Below the pieces are notes generated by a model, which was given only the letters and a program-made list of their open reading frames with translations, had not been told where the DNA came from and ran no database searches. Shown here one piece after another: positions 58,149 through 64,000 of a stretch of 64,000 nt of DNA. This stretch comes from an uncultured Christensenella sp. (GTDB lineage Bacteria; Bacillota; Clostridia; Christensenellales; Borkfalkiaceae). Location: positions 856,840 through 920,839 of the forward strand of contig CAJUER010000001.1 of the NCBI GenBank assembly GCA_910585705.1. Direction: 5' to 3'. The first letter of the stretch is position 1, and each line of letters begins with the position of its first letter. A program made the position numbers and the translations under genes.

Positions 58149-59649
58149 ATCTTACCGAACTTATTACCATTTTGCGGAGTATCGCCGCATGAAGCCTGTC
58201 GGGAATTTTGTCGAGCCTGAACCGCCAGTTACCGCCGACAGTGGAAGGCACGTTCATTCTGCTGTTTGTATCGAGCGCAAGCACGTCCTGCACGGGGAGT
58301 ACCGCAATGCAAGCCCTCGAAGCGAGTGCGCAAGCGTTGAGCGCGTAAACCGCGTCCTCGCGCGAAACGACTGGCATTACGACGTTTACGTCCTTCATAG
58401 ACGAGCGCAGTTGCTTTTTAAACTCTTTGAACTGCTCCTCGTCCATCGCCGAAATAAATCCGAGCGTCGTATCGTTGTCGTGCGTGCCGGTATAAACTAC
58501 AGAATTATTGTCTATGTTTTTGGGAAGGTAAGAATTGGTCTGAGTGCCGTCGAAAGCAAATTGCAGAACTTTCATACCGGGAAAGCCCGTGCGCATACGC
58601 AGCTTCACCACGCCGCTGTCGATTATGCCCAGATCTTCGGCGATAATTTCCACGTCGCCCAGCCTTCTTCTTATTTCGTTGAAAAGGCGCATTCCGGGAC
58701 CGGGAAGCCACTCGCCGAATTCCGCCGTCGTGTTGCAAGCAGGTATAGCATAATATCTGTCGAGTCCGCGAAAATGGTCGATACGGATAACGTCGAACAT
58801 TTTGCACGCCTTCTCGATTCTGTTAATCCACCACTCGTAATTCTGCGCCGAAAGCGCGTCCCAATTATAAAGCGGATTTCCCCACAGCTGACCTTTATCG
58901 CAGAAATAATCGGGGGGGACGCCCGCTACGGAAGTGGGCTTCAAATCCGCGTCGAGCTTGAAAATTTCAGGGTGAGCCCATACGTCGGACGAGTCGTAAG
59001 CAACGTACAAAGGCACGTCGCCGATTATTTTTATGCCGAGCGAGTTGACGTATTTTTTCAATTTTTCCCACTGTTTGCAGAATACGAACTGCAAAAACTG
59101 CCAGAAAAGATATTCGCTTTTGTAGACGGAATTTTTAAACTCCTGCAACGCAAAACTTTCCCTGTACTTATAGGAAAGCGGGAACGAGTCGAACGTGCCG
59201 CCGTAACGGCTTTTAAGCGACATAAACAAAGCGTAGTCGTCAAATCCGCCGTTTTGTACGAAGTCTTCGAATTCCCTGTCCTTCACGTTGAAACGCGCGT
59301 ATGCGAGGCGCAGAACGTTATAACGGTTTTTGTACAGCGTTTCGTAATCCGCGTCGCCTGCGGGCATTTCCGCAGACTGCAATTCCTCTTCGTCGAGAAG
59401 CCCCTGCTCTTTAAGCGATTCCAGATCGATAAAATAGGGGTTGCCCGAATTGCAGTAAACAGTTTGATACGGACTGTCGCCGTAACCCGTCTGAACGAGC
59501 GGAAGAATCTGCCAGTATTTCACGCGTGATTTTTTAAGAAAATCGGCAAACTCGTACGCCTCTCTGCCCAACGAACCGATGCCGTATTTATTCGGCAGCG
59601 AAGATATGTGGCAAAGGACGCCTGCTCCCCTTTCGTATTTTTCGTTCAT
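58147..59649 (-). CDS. malQ: 4-alpha-glucanotransferase (amylomaltase)
   Basis: A 500-residue GH77 enzyme. RGAGVLCHISSLPNKYGIGS is at the start; the nucleophile is in VIRIDHFRGLDRYYAIPA near 290 and the acid/base in EIIAEDLGIIDSGV near 338, with YTGTHDNDTTLGF near 390 completing the active site. It disproportionates maltodextrins in glycogen or starch use. No other glycogen gene is adjacent. Only 15 nt separate it from dapL upstream. Confidence 0.96.
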   Translation of the reverse strand: MNEKYERGAGVLCHISSLPNKYGIGSLGREAYEFADFLKKSRVKYWQILPLVQTGYGDSPYQTVYCNSGNPYFIDLESLKEQGLLDEEELQSAEMPAGDADYETLYKNRYNVLRLAYARFNVKDREFEDFVQNGGFDDYALFMSLKSRYGGTFDSFPLSYKYRESFALQEFKNSVYKSEYLFWQFLQFVFCKQWEKLKKYVNSLGIKIIGDVPLYVAYDSSDVWAHPEIFKLDADLKPTSVAGVPPDYFCDKGQLWGNPLYNWDALSAQNYEWWINRIEKACKMFDVIRIDHFRGLDRYYAIPACNTTAEFGEWLPGPGMRLFNEIRRRLGDVEIIAEDLGIIDSGVVKLRMRTGFPGMKVLQFAFDGTQTNSYLPKNIDNNSVVYTGTHDNDTTLGFISAMDEEQFKEFKKQLRSSMKDVNVVMPVVSREDAVYALNACALASRACIAVLPVQDVLALDTNSRMNVPSTVGGNWRFRLDKIPDRLHAAILRKMVISSVR

Positions 59650-59664
59650 ATTTCACCGTATAAT

Positions 59665-60846
59665 TTATTTTAAAAGTTTTTCAAGCCGTGACGCGGCTTC
59701 GTTCGTTACTTCCCTGCTGCCGAAAGCAGTCAGGCGGAAAAAGCCTTCGCCGTTTTTGCCGAAGCCCGCGCCGGGAGTGCCGACCACCTGTATATCGTTC
59801 AAAAGTCGGTCGAAGAACTTCCAGCTGTCAACTCCGTCAGGACATTTCAGCCAGATGTAGGGCGAGTTTTTGCCGCCCGTGTACCATATTTTAAGTCTGT
59901 CCATACAGTCCGCGATAATTTTTGCGTTTTCGCGGTAATAGTTCAGATTTTCGCGTATCTGTCGCCGACCGTCCTCAGTAAAGACAGCCGCCGCGCCTTT
60001 CTGAACAATGTAAGGCACGCCGTTGAATTTGGTTGCCTGACGCCTGTACCACATTGCGTTTGCCTTCAAGCCGTCCTTTTTAAGTTCGTGCGGGATAACG
60101 GTATAGCCGCAGCGCGTACCGGTAAAGCCTGCGGTTTTGGAAAACGAGCAGAACTCTATCGCGCAGGTTCTTGCGCCGTCAATCTGAAAAATCGACCTCG
60201 CGAGATTATCGTCGGAAATGAAACATTCGTAAGCGGCGTCGAATAAAATCACCGCGCCCTTTTTGTTCGCGTAGTCTACCCACTCTTTAAGCTGCGCCTT
60301 GTCGTAAGCCGCGCCTGTGGGATTGTTCGGCGAGCATATATAAATTATATCCGCGTCCGTTTTACCGTCGGGCATGGGCAAAAATCCGTTGCTTTCGGTT
60401 GCCGAAGCAAAAATAACCTTCCTGCCCGCCATTACGTTAGTATCTACGTAAACGGGATAAACGGGGTCGGGAACGCACACAACGTTATCTTTTGCGAAAA
60501 CGTCGAGAATATTCCCGAGATCGGATTTAGCTCCGTCGGAAACGAAAATTTCGTCTGCCGCAAGCTTTACGCCGTGCGAAGAATAATAATTTTTTATGCT
60601 TTCTCTGAGGAAATCGTAGCCCTCGTAAGGACCGTAGCCTTTGAAAGTTTCCTTGCGCGACATATCGTCGACCGCGCCGTGCATAGCCTCGATTACGGCG
60701 GGTGCAAGCGGCAACGTAACGTCGCCGATACCGAGTTTTAAAATGCTTTTATCGGGGTGCGCTTTGGAGTATGCGGCAACCCTGTCCGCAACTTCGGCAA
60801 AAAGATAGTTTTCGGAAATTTCCGAAAAATGACTATTGAATTTCAT
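59665..60846 (-). CDS. dapL: LL-diaminopimelate aminotransferase
   Basis: A 393-residue PLP enzyme. ILKLGIGDVTLPLAPAVIEA (near 35-54) and CSPNNPTGAAYDKAQLKEWV are typical, and the PLP lysine lies in CSFSKTAGFTGTRCGY near 240. DapL turns tetrahydrodipicolinate directly into LL-diaminopimelate, skipping succinyl or acetyl intermediates. Its presence with asd, dapA, dapB and dapF in this window explains why dapC/D/E are not needed. Confidence 0.95.
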   Translation of the reverse strand: MKFNSHFSEISENYLFAEVADRVAAYSKAHPDKSILKLGIGDVTLPLAPAVIEAMHGAVDDMSRKETFKGYGPYEGYDFLRESIKNYYSSHGVKLAADEIFVSDGAKSDLGNILDVFAKDNVVCVPDPVYPVYVDTNVMAGRKVIFASATESNGFLPMPDGKTDADIIYICSPNNPTGAAYDKAQLKEWVDYANKKGAVILFDAAYECFISDDNLARSIFQIDGARTCAIEFCSFSKTAGFTGTRCGYTVIPHELKKDGLKANAMWYRRQATKFNGVPYIVQKGAAAVFTEDGRRQIRENLNYYRENAKIIADCMDRLKIWYTGGKNSPYIWLKCPDGVDSWKFFDRLLNDIQVVGTPGAGFGKNGEGFFRLTAFGSREVTNEAASRLEKLLK

Positions 60847-60858
60847 TGTTGGTTTACC

Positions 60859-62463
60859 TTAATTTTTTGCGCCCATATACTTTACCGCGTGTTTAATAAA
60901 CTCGCGGAACACGGGGTGAGCCGACTGCGGACGCGATTTGAATTCGGGGTGATACTGAACGCCGATGAAAAAGTCGTTTGAGGGAATTTCAACCGCTTCA
61001 ACCAAAAGCCCGTCAGGCGAAGTTCCCGCAACAATCATACCCGCTTTTTCTATCTGCTTTTTGAATTTGTTGTTGAACTCGTATCTGTGGCGGTGGCGTT
61101 CGGAAATTTCGTTTACGCCGTAAGCGCGCTTCATTATATCGCCGATAACCTTGCAAGGATACGCACCGAGACGCATTGTTCCGCCCATCTTCACTCCGTG
61201 CTGGTCGGGCATTAAATCTATTACGCAGTGTTTGGATTCGGGGTCGAATTCCGACGAGTTTGCGTCCGCAAAGCCGAGTACGTTACGCGCATACTCTATT
61301 ACTGCGGTCTGCATACCCAAACATATGCCGAGATAAGGCACGTTATGCTCGCGCGCGTACTTTGCGCAGAGAATTTTACCCTCTATACCGCGATTGCCGA
61401 AGCCGCCCGGCACGAGAATACCGTCAATTCCGTTGAAAATTTTATCTACGTTTTCGGGCGTAATCTCTTCGGTATCCACCCACTTTATTTCTACCTTCGC
61501 CGCGTTTTCGTATCCTGCGTGCGCCAACGCTTCGGCAACGGAAAGGTACGCGTCGTGAAGCTGAACGTACTTTCCGCAAAGCGCGATATTCACGGTCTTG
61601 TCCCTTGCGGCAATGCGTTCGAGCATCTTATTCCATTCGGTCAAATCGATAACTCTCGGGTCAAGTTTTAATTTCTTGCAAACTATTTCAGAGAAGTTAG
61701 CTTCTTCCAGCATTATAGGACAGCGGTACAGTACGGGGAGAGTTAAATTTTCCATACAGCACTCGGGTTCTACGTTGCAGAACATTGCAATTTTAGCGCG
61801 TACGTCTTTGGGCATAGGCTCGTCCACGCGCGCCATAATTATATCGGGATTGATGCCCATACCCTGCAATTCCTTTACGGAGTGCTGTGTGGGTTTGGAC
61901 TTGAATTCTTCCGAGCCGGAAATATAGGGAACAAGCGTAACGTGTATAAAACAGCAGTTGTCCCTGCCGACCTCGCGAGCGACCTGACGGATAGCCTCGA
62001 TAAAGGGCTGGCTTTCTATGTCGCCGATAGTTCCTCCTATTTCGGTTATGACGACGTCCGCTCCCGTAGTTTTGCCTACGTTGTATATGAACGACTTTAT
62101 TTCGTTGGTAACGTGCGGAATTACCTGCACGGTCTGACCGAGATATTCGCCGTTACGCTCTTTATTGAGAACGTTCCAATAAACCTTACCGGTAGTAAGG
62201 TTTGAATATTTATTGAGATTTTCGTCTATGAACCTTTCGTAATGTCCCAAATCGAGGTCGGTTTCCGCGCCGTCGTCGGTTACGAAAACTTCTCCGTGCT
62301 GATAAGGGCTCATTGTGCCGGGATCGATATTGATATAAGGGTCAAGCTTCTGCGAAGCAACCTTATAGCCCCTGCACTTCAAAAGTCTGCCGAGCGACGC
62401 GGCGGTTATTCCTTTGCCTAAACCCGAAACGACGCCGCCCGTAACGAAAATGTACTTTGTCAT
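60859..62463 (-). CDS. pyrG: CTP synthase
   Basis: A 534-residue enzyme. The amidoligase domain begins TKYIFVTGGVVSGLGKGITA (2-21) with the ATP-binding GLGKG and has TEIGGTIGDIESQPFIEAIR near 145. The glutaminase domain has nucleophile Cys in YLGICLGMQTAVIEYARNVL near 380 and His-Glu in GVQYHPEFKSRP near 510. It converts UTP to CTP with glutamine. In some Firmicutes pyrG is controlled by initiation slippage; a run of G at the transcript start cannot be assigned here. Confidence 0.98.
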   Translation of the reverse strand: MTKYIFVTGGVVSGLGKGITAASLGRLLKCRGYKVASQKLDPYINIDPGTMSPYQHGEVFVTDDGAETDLDLGHYERFIDENLNKYSNLTTGKVYWNVLNKERNGEYLGQTVQVIPHVTNEIKSFIYNVGKTTGADVVITEIGGTIGDIESQPFIEAIRQVAREVGRDNCCFIHVTLVPYISGSEEFKSKPTQHSVKELQGMGINPDIIMARVDEPMPKDVRAKIAMFCNVEPECCMENLTLPVLYRCPIMLEEANFSEIVCKKLKLDPRVIDLTEWNKMLERIAARDKTVNIALCGKYVQLHDAYLSVAEALAHAGYENAAKVEIKWVDTEEITPENVDKIFNGIDGILVPGGFGNRGIEGKILCAKYAREHNVPYLGICLGMQTAVIEYARNVLGFADANSSEFDPESKHCVIDLMPDQHGVKMGGTMRLGAYPCKVIGDIMKRAYGVNEISERHRHRYEFNNKFKKQIEKAGMIVAGTSPDGLLVEAVEIPSNDFFIGVQYHPEFKSRPQSAHPVFREFIKHAVKYMGAKN

Positions 62464-62567
62464 AATTCTCTCCTGATTTTTACGTTTGCAAAATCTTTAT
62501 AATTGTAACATAACGGCAAAGCTTTTGCAAGAGTATGCCGCCGAATAAACGCGATTTTTGAGAAATT

Positions 62568-63401
62568 TTAAATTTCTATATCGCCTGTGAACGCAAGCGT
62601 CGCGCCGCCCGTCATATACACGGTTTCGTCCGTGTAAACTATTTTAAGCTCGCCGCCGAGAAGGGACACGGTTATTTCCTCTCCCTTATCGCATAAACCG
62701 TTCAAAACCGCCGCAACCGCGCAGGCGCACGCACCCGTGCCGCATGCAAACGTTTCGCCGCTTCCGCGCTCCCACACTCGCATTTTAAGCCTGTTGCGCC
62801 CCTCTGCCTTCACGAACTCGGTGTTTATCCTGTCGGGGAAAGCGGGGTGATTTTCAAACTGCTTGCCAAGCGCCTCCACGTCAATTTTATCGGGATCGGC
62901 GAAAACCACGCAGTGCGGATTGCCCATAGAAACAAGCGTTACGCCGTAGGTTTGCCCGCCGACGTTCAACGGATAGTTTACTACTTTTTCGCCCTTAATA
63001 TCCGAAGGGATTTTTTCACCGTTCAACACCGCCGCGCCCATATCGACTTTTACGCTTTCGACCTTGCCGTCCTTTCCCAAGAAAAAGCGTAAGGTTTTCA
63101 CGCCCGAAAGCGTTTCCACCGTACAAGTATCGCCCGTGACGTAGCCCAAGTCGTGCGCAAGTTTTCCCACGCATCTTATGCCGTTGCCGCACATTTTTCC
63201 TTCCGAACCGTCCGCATTGAACATACGCATTTTACAGTCCGCAATCTTCGAGGGGCAAAGCAAAATAACGCCGTCGCCGCCGATAGAAAAATGTCTGTCC
63301 GAAAGCTTTACCGAAAGCTGTTCGGGGTTTTTGATTTCCTTATTCATACAGTCGAAATAGATATAGTCGTTACCTATTCCGTGCATCTTATAAAACTTCA
63401 T
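62568..63401 (-). CDS. dapF: Diaminopimelate epimerase
   Basis: From the ATG at 63401 (AGGA 6 nt upstream) the product is 277 residues. The two catalytic cysteines lie in FNADGSEGKMCGNGIRCVGK near 65-84 and FACGTGACACAVAAVLNG near 220. It isomerises LL- to meso-diaminopimelate for lysine and peptidoglycan. Between it and pyrG is a ~100-bp gap without a clear signal. Confidence 0.96.
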   Translation of the reverse strand: MKFYKMHGIGNDYIYFDCMNKEIKNPEQLSVKLSDRHFSIGGDGVILLCPSKIADCKMRMFNADGSEGKMCGNGIRCVGKLAHDLGYVTGDTCTVETLSGVKTLRFFLGKDGKVESVKVDMGAAVLNGEKIPSDIKGEKVVNYPLNVGGQTYGVTLVSMGNPHCVVFADPDKIDVEALGKQFENHPAFPDRINTEFVKAEGRNRLKMRVWERGSGETFACGTGACACAVAAVLNGLCDKGEEITVSLLGGELKIVYTDETVYMTGGATLAFTGDIEI

Positions 63402-63418
63402 ATTCATTCCTAATTTTA

Positions 63419-63448
63419 AACTCCGCGAAAAATTTACGCGGAGTTAAG
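63419..63448 (-). terminator. Terminator of purA
   Basis: A 9-bp perfect stem AACTCCGCG / CGCGGAGTT with a 9-nt loop, 10 nt after the purA stop on the minus strand; the following sequence TTAAAATTA is only moderately T-rich. Confidence 0.65.
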
Positions 63449-63454
63449 TTTTAA

Positions 63455-64000
63455 TCAATACATTTTAACGTAAGCGTCGCGCTCTGCGCCGACGGAAACG
63501 TAATTAATTTTACAGCCGCACAGCTGTTCCAACAGGCGGATATATTCTATTGCTTCTTTGGGCAAATCTTCCTTTTTTCGGCATTTGGAAATGTCGCAGT
63601 GCCAACCCTTCACCTTTTCAAAAACAGGCTCGCATTCGTCAAGCACATCGGTAAAAGGGAACTCGTCTATAATCTTGCCGTTCAGCTTGTAGTGCGTGCA
63701 GATTTCTATTTCCTCGTAATCGTCCAACACGTCGAGCTTGGTAAGAGCGATTTCGTCCGCGCCCTGACAGCGTATGCCGTAACGCGAAGCCACCGCGTCG
63801 AAAGGACCTACCCTTCTCGGTCTGCCTGTTGCCGCGCCGTATTCGCCTCCGAGCGAACGCAGTTTTTCAGCCTTTTCCCCGAAATATTCGCAGGTGAAAG
63901 GACCCGCGCCGACGCAACTGGAATAGGCTTTCATAATGCCTATGGAATTTGTAAGTTTGAGGTTGGGAACGCCCGCGCCTATGGGTGCGTACGCCGCTAT
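63455..64000 (-). CDS. purA: Adenylosuccinate synthetase, C-terminal part (5' end off the window)
   Basis: The reading frame is open to the window edge: about 181 codons. It contains APIGAGVPNLKLTNSIGIMK, GIMKAYSSCVGAGPFTCEYF, then GEYGAATGRPRRVGPFDAVA and ALTKLDVLDDYEEIEICTHY, all typical of the C-terminal half of PurA (GRPRR..W/FD, TKLDVL). It makes adenylosuccinate from IMP, aspartate and GTP. The N-terminal P-loop part lies to the right, outside the window. Confidence 0.95.
   Translation of the reverse strand: MAAYAPIGAGVPNLKLTNSIGIMKAYSSCVGAGPFTCEYFGEKAEKLRSLGGEYGAATGRPRRVGPFDAVASRYGIRCQGADEIALTKLDVLDDYEEIEICTHYKLNGKIIDEFPFTDVLDECEPVFEKVKGWHCDISKCRKKEDLPKEAIEYIRLLEQLCGCKINYVSVGAERDAYVKMY

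Noticed and set aside
1..64000. CRISPR array, tRNA or rRNA genes
   Set aside because: No regularly spaced direct repeats and no tRNA/rRNA-like segments were seen in any intergenic region.

Overview
The window looks like chromosome of a Gram-positive, Clostridia-type spore former. It has spoIIE, a plsX-rnc-smc-ftsY block, recF and dnaA, HelD, Hsp33, rubrerythrin and a diaminopimelate pathway that uses dapL. An uncultured gut lineage is plausible, but the sequence does not fix the taxon. No rRNA, tRNA or CRISPR array was seen.

Positions 1 to about 20,120 are the lysogeny and early (replication) half of a prophage. The lysogeny cassette (CI-like repressor overlapping a large serine integrase) reads rightward at the right end. 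From a divergent, operator-studded promoter region at 17,936-18,114 a leftward early operon runs to the window edge. It holds small ORFs, an SSB, S-adenosylmethionine synthetase coupled to a split, frameshifted cytosine methyltransferase, a split DUF2800 nuclease, a DUF2815 protein, family-A DNA polymerase, a VirE-type primase/helicase, an MT-A70 adenine methyltransferase, a VRR-NUC nuclease and an SNF2 helicase cut by the window edge. Two HNH endonuclease genes are inserted in it. Packaging, head, tail and lysis genes must lie further left. The right junction falls inside an IS200-type tnpA gene whose 5' part survives at 20,110-20,364, so the phage appears to have integrated into an insertion sequence. 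The phage half carries five G/C homopolymers of 8-13 nt; none longer than 7 was noticed in the chromosomal part.

From 20,500 to 24,400 there are accessory genes: a DUF1963 membrane protein, rubrerythrin with a coupled Cys-rich micropeptide, a divergent XRE regulator/small-protein pair with a perfect palindrome inside its promoter, and a sugar acetyltransferase. From 24,370 to 42,596 come core genes: ftsY-smc-rnc-plsX and recF-PHP-vanW leftward, dnaA-mnmG rightward from a 100-bp divergent gap, then a leftward membrane protein/methyltransferase/hslO/TPR/repeat-protein operon.

From 42,600 to 46,040 an asd-dapA-dapB lysine/peptidoglycan operon follows a consensus promoter and an attenuator-like leader. 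Next are two large leftward helicases (an 1874-aa DUF4011/Upf1-like nuclease-helicase and HelD), an orphan Wzz-like protein, spoIIE (rightward), and leftward malQ, dapL, pyrG, dapF and a partial purA. asd, dapA, dapB, dapL and dapF together cover meso-diaminopimelate synthesis from aspartyl phosphate by the aminotransferase route.
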